From: Lactococcus carnosus | GTDB taxonomy: Bacteria; Bacillota; Bacilli; Lactobacillales; Streptococcaceae | Direction of reading: 5' to 3' | DNA: 64,000 bases | Assembly (NCBI RefSeq): GCF_006770265.1 | Contig: NZ_CP017194.1 | Location: forward strand, 1,550,001 to 1,614,000 | Shown: positions 16,042-24,496 of the stretch, piece after piece | Layout: each line of letters opens with the position of its first letter | How positions within the stretch are numbered: position 1 is the first letter of the stretch | Notes under the pieces: model-generated | What the model saw: only the letters and a program-made list of their open reading frames with translations | The model's database searches: none | Told to the model about the DNA's origin: nothing | Position numbers and translations under genes: made by a program

Positions 16042-17361
16042 ATGAATAATGAGATAACTACAGAAATATTGGCAAATGCAGTTGACGCTACCAAGAAATC
16101 CGTAAAAATCGTATCAGTAGAAAAAACATTAAAATTAGAAATTGAGGGGCAAAAAAAAGAGTTTAAACTCGTGAACAAAGCAGCCAGCAGTAACATCAGC
16201 CAACTTAACGCCATGGCCATCGCACCTGTCAATTCTGATGGGACAGTTGACTATAATAACTGTGCGGTCGCTTATGCTGGTACAAATACTTGGGGCGAAA
16301 CGGGTAGAAATGGGTCGCTTACTGCGGTCGGTGCGATCGATGGTTTATCTAGTGAATACTACGATGCGGTAGATTTTTTAAAGGTAACACAAGGTAAGAT
16401 TGCCAAGAAAAATGGCAAAATTACGGATGTCGCAGGATTTAGCCAGTCTGGTGGCTATATGATGAAAATGGCCGCAAAATACGGGCAAGCTATTGGCTTC
16501 AAAACAACCAGTTTCGATGACTGGGGTGGGAGCCAGTTTAGTACCTTGAGCAAACCCCAACAAACATGGTTGATTGCTAATCCAGCCATGTTAACCCGAT
16601 ATCAAAATGATTCTTGGGCAGACCTATCTCGCCGAGATCATAAATACGGCAACATACAGGGGATTATAGGGATTGGTGATCATAATACCTTATCAAAATA
16701 CTTTTCTGGTAATGCGTTGGACCTAGACAGTTTAGCTAAAGATGGGATTTTCGCACCAAATATGAGCAAGATACAGGTTGAAAGGGCTGCTAAAAATTGG
16801 ATTAAAAAAAATAGAAATTGGGATCCATTTGCTAATCCTGATGCTGAAACAACTGAACGCATCAAAACCTATTTAAACAGGTATGGTACCTATGCAACAA
16901 AAGCATACGGACTACAGATGAAACGCCTCAATCAACTCAGATCTCACTTGCTGGCTAGTGGGGGAGGCCTATCTGCAAATGGAAAAATCTACCTAGATAG
17001 TGAAGCAGCACGAATTATCGTAGAAAAAGCAGCGACTGATTTTGAGATAGCAACCGAGAATATTCTAAAAGTCTATCAGAATGCTATCCGTCATGCACAA
17101 GACTTGTGGCAAGATACCTTAACAGAGTCTAGATGGATGGGGTCTTTGCTGGAGGAGTGGGAAATCATGTCATGCTTGAGTGATATGGGTGCCACTCAAT
17201 ATACAATCGTTACTTTGCCTTGTCAAAATTATCAAGCAAAAATCGACAAAATTACCAATATGGCCTACAATTTCAACGCTTTAACCAACAAAATAAATGC
17301 TAAAATAACTGACATCGTGGCAAGAGATAGCGAATTAGCCCAACAGTTAAGAGGGATATAA
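16042..17361 (+). CDS. Lipase-like effector with reversed domain order (TslA-like type VII secretion substrate)
   Basis: A 439-residue protein with an N-terminal alpha/beta-hydrolase domain (about 50-260). Its signs are AVAYAGTNTW (76-85), a nucleophile elbow AGFSQSGGYM (131-140, Ser134; the last Gly of G-x-S-x-G is Ser) and GIIGIGDHNT (207-216), a possible Asp/His region. Residues ~290-439 are helical and carry no catalytic motif. This resembles S. aureus TslA, a lipase toxin of type VII secretion with the toxin domain first and the LXG-like targeting domain last. Two small helical genes follow at once, as TlaA1/TlaA2 do there. AGGAGG lies 5 nt before the ATG. No secretion core genes are in the window. 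Confidence 0.7.
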   Translation: MNNEITTEILANAVDATKKSVKIVSVEKTLKLEIEGQKKEFKLVNKAASSNISQLNAMAIAPVNSDGTVDYNNCAVAYAGTNTWGETGRNGSLTAVGAIDGLSSEYYDAVDFLKVTQGKIAKKNGKITDVAGFSQSGGYMMKMAAKYGQAIGFKTTSFDDWGGSQFSTLSKPQQTWLIANPAMLTRYQNDSWADLSRRDHKYGNIQGIIGIGDHNTLSKYFSGNALDLDSLAKDGIFAPNMSKIQVERAAKNWIKKNRNWDPFANPDAETTERIKTYLNRYGTYATKAYGLQMKRLNQLRSHLLASGGGLSANGKIYLDSEAARIIVEKAATDFEIATENILKVYQNAIRHAQDLWQDTLTESRWMGSLLEEWEIMSCLSDMGATQYTIVTLPCQNYQAKIDKITNMAYNFNALTNKINAKITDIVARDSELAQQLRGI

Positions 17362-17362
17362 A

Positions 17363-17671
17363 ATGGGATTATCAGAAGAAGACATCATTTCAGACTACCA
17401 AAATAGTCGAAGACAACTTGAGGAAACCGAAGACCAAATTAGATTTCTGCAAAGAAAAGGTCAACAAGAAACAGAGTCTGCCATTCAGGAGATGAATAGT
17501 CGACTTAGGCATCAAGCTGTAGATGGACAAGCCGTTTCATTTATCCAGCAAGAGATGTATCGTGCGCAGGAGACATTTGATGAGATTGCAAATCAAGAAA
17601 AGAGAAAATGCCTACAAAAACTAGAAGAGAATGAATTAAACTACCGTCAAAAATTAAGAGACATCAGATAA
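17363..17671 (+). CDS. Small coiled-coil partner protein of the effector (TlaA-like), first
   Basis: A 102-residue, strongly charged, almost wholly helical protein (SRRQLEETEDQIRFLQRKG, ETFDEIANQEKRKCLQKLEE) with no signal peptide. It starts 1 bp after the effector stop, so the two are translationally coupled. Small helical proteins encoded next to LXG or TslA-type substrates bind the targeting domain and guide export. Function is inferred from position, size and helicity; sequence identity to known partners was not tested. Confidence 0.65.
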   Translation: MGLSEEDIISDYQNSRRQLEETEDQIRFLQRKGQQETESAIQEMNSRLRHQAVDGQAVSFIQQEMYRAQETFDEIANQEKRKCLQKLEENELNYRQKLRDIR

Positions 17672-17691
17672 TTCAGGAGGATAAAGCAAGA

Positions 17692-17952
17692 ATGGACATG
17701 TTGGAACAAGCCTTGCGTGAGCTACAAAAGAGTTTGCAAAAGGCACACGTCAAATCGAATGCTCTCTTCGTTATGGACAGCAGTTCAAAAGATCAAAAAA
17801 AAGTGAAGGATCGAAGTAAAACCGAAACCGAACAGACAAAAACGACCTTGAGCCATGCTTCAAAAACTTTAGCAGGTACGATTCAAGGTAGCTTTGGTGA
17901 AAAGTTAACGCAGGTACTCGAAGAACAAGAAAAATTTTTATCCGACTTTTAA
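17692..17952 (+). CDS. Small helical partner protein of the effector (TlaA-like), second
   Basis: An 86-residue helical protein (MDMLEQALRELQKSLQKA..., GSFGEKLTQVLEEQEKFLSDF) with a polar lysine- and threonine-rich middle (37-60) and no signal peptide. It is 20 bp after the preceding gene, with AGGAGG about 10 nt upstream. It is WXG100-like in size but has no WXG motif. By analogy with TlaA2 it may help deliver the lipase effector. It is the last gene before a strong terminator, which closes the island. Confidence 0.62.
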   Translation: MDMLEQALRELQKSLQKAHVKSNALFVMDSSSKDQKKVKDRSKTETEQTKTTLSHASKTLAGTIQGSFGEKLTQVLEEQEKFLSDF

Positions 17953-17998
17953 AGTTAGGGATGCAGATACTTTGACATCGGACAGGCATATCAGCTTC

Positions 17999-18033
17999 AT
18001 ACAGCTCATCTCATGAGATCAGCTGTATTTTTT
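17999..18033 (+). terminator. Terminator of the lipase-effector island
   Basis: ATACAGCT pairs with AGCTGTAT, with an inner ATCTC/GAGAT stem, followed by a T run. Confidence 0.9.
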
Positions 18034-18098
18034 GGCTTAACTTCCCCTTCCCTATCAGCTATTTCTTTGCTTAAACAACAAAAAAAAGAATTAGCAAG

Positions 18099-18461
18099 CT
18101 AACCCTTATATTGACATATTTTATGAGGTGTAAATCCAGAATTCTTGGCATATGGTAAGCGATTTTCAAAGCTTTTTACAGGATGCCAACCTTCTAACAA
18201 GGCAATACTGTGATATTGCTGTAAGTCATCATCACACTCAACACACCAACGTGTATCTGTCTTAACCCAAAATGCAGCTAGAAAGTCCTTTTGACTTTTA
18301 AACTCCGGATAAGTCTTAGATAAACGCGCCCACTCCTGCTTATAAAATCGTAATGCCTCATAAAAATCGTCAAATTCATGTTTGACAACAATATCCTGTC
18401 GCCAATCCTCAAAAAACCACCACGGCTCATTATCTCCGCGCATTTCAACTACTCTGTACAT
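18099..18461 (-). CDS. DUF1033 family protein
   Basis: The 120 residues starting MYRVVEMRGDNEPWWFFEDW match the DUF1033 family of Firmicutes, small cytoplasmic proteins of unknown function. It is rich in aromatic residues (WWFFEDW, FWVKTDTRWCVECDDD). The frame is open 22 codons further up and would overlap mrnC by 4 bp, but ATG 18461 gives the family N-terminus and is preferred. It probably follows cysS and mrnC in the same transcript. Confidence 0.8.
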   Translation of the reverse strand: MYRVVEMRGDNEPWWFFEDWRQDIVVKHEFDDFYEALRFYKQEWARLSKTYPEFKSQKDFLAAFWVKTDTRWCVECDDDLQQYHSIALLEGWHPVKSFENRLPYAKNSGFTPHKICQYKG

Positions 18462-18523
18462 CGCCCAACCCCTTGTATATTTGGTTAATATAGTACCTAT
18501 TCTACAAGAAATGTTGGAAAATT

Positions 18524-18925
18524 TCATAAAATTTGCTCAGAGATTTTTTTAATACAGTAAGTCGCAAGTTCTGCTACACGGTCATTTTCACCAGTTAAAT
18601 GGTTAAAGCCAAACACTGCTTCAAAGCCAGTGGAGATGCGATAGGTAATCACATCTGTGTTTTTTGCTGTTGTTTTACTATGTGCATTACGACCACGCTT
18701 GAAATAAAGCAACTCTTCTTCTGTTAAAAATGCATCTTTTTCCATCTCAGCAATCAAGTAGGCTTGTGCTTTTGCACTGACAAACCTGACTGCATTTCTT
18801 TGTAATTCTCCCGGTTTTGTGATGCCGTTAGCTAACAAGTGATCGCGAACAAACACTTCATAAACTGCGTCACCAGCATATGCTAAAGCAATCCCATTTA
18901 ATAAATCAGCTCGAAATTCAGTCAC
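18524..18925 (-). CDS. mrnC: Mini-ribonuclease III
   Basis: A 133-residue RNase III catalytic domain without a double-strand RNA-binding domain. [21 protein letters not shown] (about 10-30) holds the signature with the catalytic Asp, and RGRNAHSK is the second conserved segment. MrnC matures 23S rRNA in Bacillus. Its start overlaps the end of cysS by 8 bp, the arrangement seen in many Firmicutes, so the two are translated together. Confidence 0.93.
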   Translation of the reverse strand: MTEFRADLLNGIALAYAGDAVYEVFVRDHLLANGITKPGELQRNAVRFVSAKAQAYLIAEMEKDAFLTEEELLYFKRGRNAHSKTTAKNTDVITYRISTGFEAVFGFNHLTGENDRVAELATYCIKKISEQIL

Positions 18926-20288
18926 GTGTCCACCTCACACCATCTGGTGTATCTAACAAGGAAATCCCTTTTGCCTTTAGCGTATCTCGGATATCATCTG
19001 ACAACTTGTAATCCCGATTCTCTCTGGCAAGTTGTCTTTTTTGAATGAGCCCATCTATTTCAGCATCTAATAAGCCATCGTCAAATGAAATGCCCATAAT
19101 CATCAAAATCTCATCAAATAAGTCTAGAGCCTCAAGTGAGAAATTACCTGTATTGATATACTTAATCAACTCATAAAAAACTGTCAGACCATTTGAAATA
19201 TTGAAGTCATCATCCATTTCCTTGATGAAATCTTGACGAAAGCCACTTATTTCTTGATCTGGTAACTGTGCTTCGACTGGATTTTGCTTAATCTCAAAAT
19301 TTAGCTTCTCATAAGCATGCTTTATTTTCTTAAAATTATTTTCAGCATCTCTAACTGAATCGTCAGAAAAAGCCAAAGGTTTTCTATAATGCTGGCTGAC
19401 TAAGAAAAACCGTAAGATTTGTGCATCAATCACGTCTAACATGTCATGCACAGTCTCAAAATTACCAAGAGACTTGGACATTTTTTCACCATCTGCTGCA
19501 GTCACAAAGCCATTATGCAACCAATAATTTGCAAATGTCTGACCCGTTTTTCCTTCTGACTGTGCGATTTCATTTGTATGATGTGGAAACTCTAAATCAG
19601 CTCCCCCACCGTGAATATCGATCGTATCCCCTAAGATACTCGTCGCCATAACTGAACACTCGATGTGCCAGCCTGGTCGACCGCTACTCCACGGACTTTC
19701 CCAAGATGGCTCCTCAGGTTTACTTGACTTCCATAAGGCAAAATCAAGCGGGTCCTCCTTAGCTAACTCGAGCGTCCCTGTTCGACCAGATGCGCCTGCT
19801 TCAAGTTCATCTATGTTTTTATTGGCTAGACGACCATAGCCTTGAGACTGCTTAACACGAAAAAAAACATCTCCATTTGCCACATAAGCAAAGTCTTTTT
19901 GAATCAGTACCTCGATAAAGGCAATAATTTCAGGCATAAAGTCAAGTACACGTGGATGTTGTGTTGCTGCTTTAACACCCAGTGCTGTCGTATCTTCCTG
20001 ATAGGCTTTTATATACGTTTCGACTAGCGTTTCAATCGATAGGCTAGCTGCTTTAGCGGCCTTGATAATTTTATCATCAACATCTGTAAAATTAGAGATA
20101 AACGTGACATCAAACCCACGATACTCAAAATATTTCCGAATCATATCAAAGGCAACGACAGATCTTGCGTTGCCAATATGGATATAATTATAAACCGTCG
20201 GTCCACAAACATACATGGTAACCTGACCGCTGTTTAAGGGGACAAATGTTTCTTTTTGTCGTGTCATTGTATTATATAATTTAATCAC
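18918..20288 (-). CDS. cysS: Cysteinyl-tRNA synthetase
   Basis: Class I synthetase of 456 residues that charges tRNA-Cys. The HIGH-like motif is YIHIGNARS (about 35-43) and the KMSKS motif is [10 protein letters not shown] (about 268). The zinc site is formed by Cys in MYVCGPTVY, Cys in WHIECSVM, and His in FPHHTNE. It lies between cysE and mrnC in an all-minus cluster, the common cysE-cysS-mrnC order that ties cysteine synthesis to its use. Confidence 0.96.
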   Translation of the reverse strand: MIKLYNTMTRQKETFVPLNSGQVTMYVCGPTVYNYIHIGNARSVVAFDMIRKYFEYRGFDVTFISNFTDVDDKIIKAAKAASLSIETLVETYIKAYQEDTTALGVKAATQHPRVLDFMPEIIAFIEVLIQKDFAYVANGDVFFRVKQSQGYGRLANKNIDELEAGASGRTGTLELAKEDPLDFALWKSSKPEEPSWESPWSSGRPGWHIECSVMATSILGDTIDIHGGGADLEFPHHTNEIAQSEGKTGQTFANYWLHNGFVTAADGEKMSKSLGNFETVHDMLDVIDAQILRFFLVSQHYRKPLAFSDDSVRDAENNFKKIKHAYEKLNFEIKQNPVEAQLPDQEISGFRQDFIKEMDDDFNISNGLTVFYELIKYINTGNFSLEALDLFDEILMIMGISFDDGLLDAEIDGLIQKRQLARENRDYKLSDDIRDTLKAKGISLLDTPDGVRWTRD

Positions 20289-20345
20289 TTACTTCTCCTA
20301 AACCTTTAAAACGATTCACTAGATGGTAGCTACTACCTTCACTAG

Positions 20346-20939
20346 CTATATACCACCCATGTGATCATAGAAGCTAACATGTCGTGCCCGCTCTAATTTA
20401 GTCAGCTCACGTTCGGGTGTAACCTCTCCATGTACTCTGACGATTTTAGCCGGTATACCGACGACAGTCACTGCTTCAGGGACATCCTTTGTCACAACAG
20501 CACTTGCACCAATTTTAGCATGCTCACCAATCTCTATCGGTCCGAGCAGCTGGGCATGGGCAGAAATTAAGGCACCCCGTCTCACAGTTGGATGACGCTT
20601 ACCTGTATCTTTTCCTGTCCCACCTAATGTTACACCATGGTAAAGTTTAGCCCCAGACTCTACGACCGCGGTTTCACCAATCACAAGTCCTGAGCCATGA
20701 TCAATAAACACACCATTTTCAATGATGGCACCTGGATGAATTTCAATTTGTGTAAAGAACCGCCATAATTGCGCATGCATCCGACCGATTAACTTAAAGT
20801 GATGGCACCAAAAAAAATGTGACAGTTTATGCGCAGCAAGTGCCTTTATACCAGGAGAAGTCAGAAATATCTCAACATTATAGCGTGCTGCTGGATCATT
20901 TTCTTTAACAACTGCAAACGCCTCTTTCCAAAAGCCCAT
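20346..20939 (-). CDS. cysE: Serine O-acetyltransferase
   Basis: Makes O-acetylserine from serine and acetyl-CoA, the first step of cysteine synthesis. The 197 residues comprise an N-terminal helical part (KLSHFFW, ...HAQLWRFFTQIEIHPGA split about 60-75) and a left-handed beta-helix of hexapeptide repeats (IENGVFIDHGSGLVIGE, GVTLGGTGKDTGKRHPTV). Start ATG 20939 (MGFWKEAFAVVKENDPA) follows GGGAGG at 11 nt. The frame is open 15 codons further, but those residues are not family-like. Confidence 0.93.
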   Translation of the reverse strand: MGFWKEAFAVVKENDPAARYNVEIFLTSPGIKALAAHKLSHFFWCHHFKLIGRMHAQLWRFFTQIEIHPGAIIENGVFIDHGSGLVIGETAVVESGAKLYHGVTLGGTGKDTGKRHPTVRRGALISAHAQLLGPIEIGEHAKIGASAVVTKDVPEAVTVVGIPAKIVRVHGEVTPERELTKLERARHVSFYDHMGGI

Positions 20940-21005
20940 TTTTCTCTCTACCTCCCATCGCCTATTCTCGAAAAGGCGGTACACAACCGTGCTGATTATT
21001 TAATA

Positions 21006-21779
21006 TTAACTAGACGTTCCAGATGATTCAAGATCTTGCCACAAGATAATTGATTGGGCATAGTCTGATGCATCAAATGGGTCTACAGCAACACCTAGTA
21101 CATCTTCTAACTCATTTACACCCGTGCGTGGTGCTTTTAATTCGCTTAGACACCAGGTCAAGACAATCCCTTTACTTTCTTGAAAGGGAATGCCAAAGTC
21201 TGGATGATTGTACCATTTTGAAAAACTCAAAATACTGCTAAAAACAGGCACAAAAGACTCCCCATCTGCGTTAGATAGGGTCGCAAATATCCTAGATACA
21301 CTCCCATCTGCTGTTTGTCTCGTAAAGGCTGGCATGAGAAAATGCTGCTCAGAGACCGACAGTGATGGATTATCAGATAATTTATTAAGGACATCAGTAT
21401 AGCGATTGATGAAGGTAATCAAATGCTCTCTAGGTAACATGGTTGCATTACTTGCATCTTGACCAGCAGGTTGTAGATTAAAGGCAATCGCATCAAATTC
21501 TTGGGTCATCAAGTCTTCGACAACTGATACAAAGGATTTATTGACATAAGTCAGCGCTTGTGTCACCTGTTCTTGAAAAGTTGCTACTGCTTGAGATGTT
21601 GTAAATACTGGGATAACTGATTTATCTTCGATTGGGACGATAAACTGTTCCCTAACTGCTACGAGTGGATAGGCAAATAAAGCATGGACAAAGCCAATAT
21701 CAGCAATGAAATTACCTGGTTTCGAGATAAAGCCCCGTAATCGCTCATCTAGTTCTGGGGAAAAGGTGTAGTCAGTCAT
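21006..21779 (-). CDS. SseB-family protein
   Basis: A 257-residue cytoplasmic protein with two copies of an SseB-like N-terminal domain (about 30-120 and 150-250), each with the pattern of conserved hydrophobic strands (VIPVFTTSQAVATFQE; FVPVFSSILSFSKW). The family name comes from enhanced serine sensitivity in E. coli; the molecular role is unknown. Its neighbourhood with cysE is suggestive. The frame is open 25 codons further up; ATG 21779 (MTDYTFSPELDERL) is preferred, though its ribosome binding site is weak. Confidence 0.7.
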   Translation of the reverse strand: MTDYTFSPELDERLRGFISKPGNFIADIGFVHALFAYPLVAVREQFIVPIEDKSVIPVFTTSQAVATFQEQVTQALTYVNKSFVSVVEDLMTQEFDAIAFNLQPAGQDASNATMLPREHLITFINRYTDVLNKLSDNPSLSVSEQHFLMPAFTRQTADGSVSRIFATLSNADGESFVPVFSSILSFSKWYNHPDFGIPFQESKGIVLTWCLSELKAPRTGVNELEDVLGVAVDPFDASDYAQSIILWQDLESSGTSS

Positions 21780-22015
21780 TTTTTTCTCACTTTTATTTTT
21801 ATAATCAATTCGTCTTGACTCATTCATACTTTGCGCCAAAAAGCTACAGAGCACTACTTATTATTATCCTATTTTACCATAAAAAGGCTTGATTTAACTA
21901 GACGCAAGGCGATTTTAAGCAAGACTCGTCCGAACAGCCTATCTAGGCTTGTCGCAACTGCTGATTAACCTAACACTTAAACCAGTTGGCGCACCTACTG
22001 CTTATGACCGCAACT

Positions 22016-22042
22016 AAAAAAACACCTTCACAGTGTTTTTTT
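22016..22042 (-). terminator. Terminator of the duplicated-domain lipoprotein gene
   Basis: AAAACAC and GTGTTTT pair around CTTCACA, with A and T runs on both sides. Confidence 0.8.
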
Positions 22043-22063
22043 TGCGAGACGATTTAGCGTCGA

Positions 22064-23182
22064 TTAATTCGCTGCTTTAACAGCAGTTTGACCAGTCACA
22101 TCATACTTGGCAGTTGCAGCAAGTTTGTTGTAAGCATCAAGCTGTTCTTGTGTTGCAAAGTAAAGATTACCATCAATTTTTGCAGTGACTTGCATATCAG
22201 ATGTATCTTTGGCGTTTTGAGCAGCAAAACCAGCCGCTGATTTTGATACGTAAACATCCCCTTTAATGATACCATTGGCAATCACAGTATAAGGCGAATT
22301 CACAACCAATTTATCAAGTGTCAACGTAAATGTTTTTGTCACTTGGTGTTTATCATTTTGTGTGTATAGTGCTACTTTTCTAGCAATCTCACCTTTAGAT
22401 CCGATGAACATGCCATCAATAGTAAGTGTTTTACCAGACGCATCAATATCTGTTTTTGCTGCAGCTAACCAAGCACCGGATTTACCTAGTGTATCTGATA
22501 ACTCTGTAAATTTCTCTGTACCTTTTGTTGCACCAGCTTTGACATCACTCACTTTAACATAAGAAATTGCGCCACCCTTAGCAGCCACAGAAATCTGACC
22601 TGGTTTAACACCTACAACAGTCGCTGCTTCAACCTTAACAGATCCAGTAACGGTTCCTTTATGGTCAGCTGGATGCGCTTCATAGGCTGTTTTAAGGGCA
22701 TCAGAAGCAAAAATCAAGTTGCCGTCAATTTTACCAGTCCCCTTCATGTTAAAGCCTGTCGCATTGACATAAACATCACCTTTAACTGTCCCTTGAGCAA
22801 TGATGAAACCAGGTGATTTGACAACGACTTTACCAACAGTCAACGTATACGTTTCAACTGGTTTATTATCAGCACCTGATTTATATAGTGCAAGCTCACG
22901 TTTAACCTGACCGTCACCAGCAAATAAACCGTCTACTGTTAATGTTTTACCTGATGCATCAATATCCTTAGTCACACCGTTTAACCAAGCACCATTTGCA
23001 GCAAATGCTTTTGATAATGTGTCAAATTTGTCAGTTCCACGGGTAGCACCAGTGAAAGCTTCTGCAGTTTTCTCAGTTGTTTTGTCATCTGCTTTTTTTT
23101 CAGTTGATCCACCACATGCAGTTAAAAACGTCACAGAAAGTGCCGATACTGCAAGCAATGAGATAAGTTTTGATTTTTTCAT
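22064..23182 (-). CDS. Lipoprotein with two repeated bactofilin-like domains
   Basis: A 372-residue surface lipoprotein: signal peptide with lipobox FLTAC (Cys23) and a Lys/Thr linker. Two copies of a ~170-residue domain follow, starting GATRGTDKFDTLSKAF (about 44) and GATKGTEKFTELSDTL (about 216). Each holds DIDASGKTLT, then a glycine-spaced beta segment ending GxxKGDVYV and KIDGNLxFA. The short hydrophobic/glycine repeats recall bactofilins and right-handed beta-helices, but I do not know the family. It is a single-gene unit with a strong promoter and a cre site, so catabolite control by CcpA is likely. Confidence 0.75.
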   Translation of the reverse strand: MKKSKLISLLAVSALSVTFLTACGGSTEKKADDKTTEKTAEAFTGATRGTDKFDTLSKAFAANGAWLNGVTKDIDASGKTLTVDGLFAGDGQVKRELALYKSGADNKPVETYTLTVGKVVVKSPGFIIAQGTVKGDVYVNATGFNMKGTGKIDGNLIFASDALKTAYEAHPADHKGTVTGSVKVEAATVVGVKPGQISVAAKGGAISYVKVSDVKAGATKGTEKFTELSDTLGKSGAWLAAAKTDIDASGKTLTIDGMFIGSKGEIARKVALYTQNDKHQVTKTFTLTLDKLVVNSPYTVIANGIIKGDVYVSKSAAGFAAQNAKDTSDMQVTAKIDGNLYFATQEQLDAYNKLAATAKYDVTGQTAVKAAN

Positions 23183-23233
23183 AAAATAAGACCCCTTTTT
23201 AAATTACAATCCACCGATAACAGAGTATATTTC

Positions 23234-23247
23234 TGCAATCGTTTACA
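23234..23247. promoter_or_regulatory. cre site (CcpA operator)
   Basis: TGTAAACGATTGCA on the minus strand matches TGNAANCGNWNNCA fully, and on the plus strand too. It lies a few bases after the -10 of the lipoprotein promoter, a position giving repression. Confidence 0.8.
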
Positions 23248-23253
23248 TGATTT

Positions 23254-23282
23254 ATCTTATCACGTCTATATTTTAAAGTCAA
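23254..23282 (-). promoter_or_regulatory. Promoter of the lipoprotein gene
   Basis: TTGACT (23277-23282), 17 bp, TAAGAT (23254-23259) on the minus strand. Confidence 0.78.
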
Positions 23283-23479
23283 GCAATGACTGAAACCTAC
23301 GGAGGCCCTATACCACCTATAAAAAATGGTAACCTAACCTAACTGCTGATTAGGCATCTGACTACTAGCTAGCCCTAAATTCCCTTTATAAAATGACAAA
23401 GCGTATAGATGGGACTACTAATTTACTGTTTTTTTTGGTAAAATGGAATCAGTAAATTTATTTGTAGAAATGGACAAAA

Positions 23480-24445
23480 ATGACTGACAAAGACAAGGCG
23501 ATCAAACTCTTCTCACTGAACTCAAATTTAGAATTAGCACAAAAGATTTCAACTACTTCTGGTATCCCACTTGGTAAAATTTCTTCAAAACAATTCTCTG
23601 ATGGGGAAATTCAAATTAACATAGAAGAAAGTGTCCGTGGTTTTGACATTTTTATCATCCAATCAACTTCTTATCCCGTCAATACTTACTTATGGGAACT
23701 ATTGATTATGATAGATGCTTGTAAGCGCGCAAGTGCTAACTCTGTCAATGTCGTGATGCCCTACTATGGCTATGCACGTCAGGATAGAACAGCTTCACCA
23801 CGCGAACCGATTACTGCTAAATTAGTGGCTAATATGCTGACAAAAGCTGGAGCTGATCGTATCTTGACCTTAGACTTACACGCAGTACAAGTCCAAGGAT
23901 TCTTTGATATCCCAGCAGATAATCTCTTCACTGTGCCATTATTTGCTGAATACTACCAAGAAAAAGGATTAGTTGGCGATGACGTTGTCGTCGTTGCACC
24001 GAAAAATTCGGGCATTAAGCGTGCCCGTTCACTTGCTGAATATCTTGAAAGCCCGCTTGCTATCGTAGACTACGCCAATGATGACCAAAATCGTGAAAAT
24101 GGCTATATTATTGGTGATGTTAAAAACAAAACTGTCATTTTGATAGACGACATTTTAAATACTGGCAAAACCTTTTCAAATGCATCAGTTATCGCTAAAA
24201 ATGCTGGTGCTAAAGAAATATTTGCAGTTGCTTCACATGGCCTCTTTACACCGGGTGCTGCTAACCGTTTGAACGCATCTGGCATTTCTGAGGTCCTTGT
24301 GACAGATTCAGTGAAAACTGAAACACCTAAACCAGAGATGATTAAGTACTTGAGTGCAGCACCTTTGCTTGCACACGCGATCATTCGTATCCATGAAAAC
24401 AAACCAGTTAGTCCACTCTTCCAATACAATAAATCAGCAGACTAA
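23480..24445 (+). CDS. prs: Ribose-phosphate pyrophosphokinase
   Basis: Makes PRPP from ribose 5-phosphate and ATP for nucleotide, His and Trp synthesis. At 321 residues it is normal for class I. It has the ATP-binding RQDR segment ([19 protein letters not shown]), the metal-binding segment [16 protein letters not shown], the catalytic flexible loop [15 protein letters not shown], and the PRPP-binding loop [21 protein letters not shown] -10 element lies about 30 bp upstream. The cysteine desulfurase gene follows 51 bp downstream, probably in the same operon. Confidence 0.96.
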   Translation: MTDKDKAIKLFSLNSNLELAQKISTTSGIPLGKISSKQFSDGEIQINIEESVRGFDIFIIQSTSYPVNTYLWELLIMIDACKRASANSVNVVMPYYGYARQDRTASPREPITAKLVANMLTKAGADRILTLDLHAVQVQGFFDIPADNLFTVPLFAEYYQEKGLVGDDVVVVAPKNSGIKRARSLAEYLESPLAIVDYANDDQNRENGYIIGDVKNKTVILIDDILNTGKTFSNASVIAKNAGAKEIFAVASHGLFTPGAANRLNASGISEVLVTDSVKTETPKPEMIKYLSAAPLLAHAIIRIHENKPVSPLFQYNKSAD

Positions 24446-24496
24446 TCTTCTAATCAGCTATATGTTGCTTAATATTTCCAAAAAGGAGGGGCACCA

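Noticed and set aside
20988-21005. T-box or SAM riboswitch before cysE or the metB-patB pair
   Set aside because: No AGGTGGTACCACG-like sequence or SAM-box core was found; only thrS has a T-box.
23339-23465. PurBox before prs or nupA
   Set aside because: No CCGAAC core was found in either upstream region.
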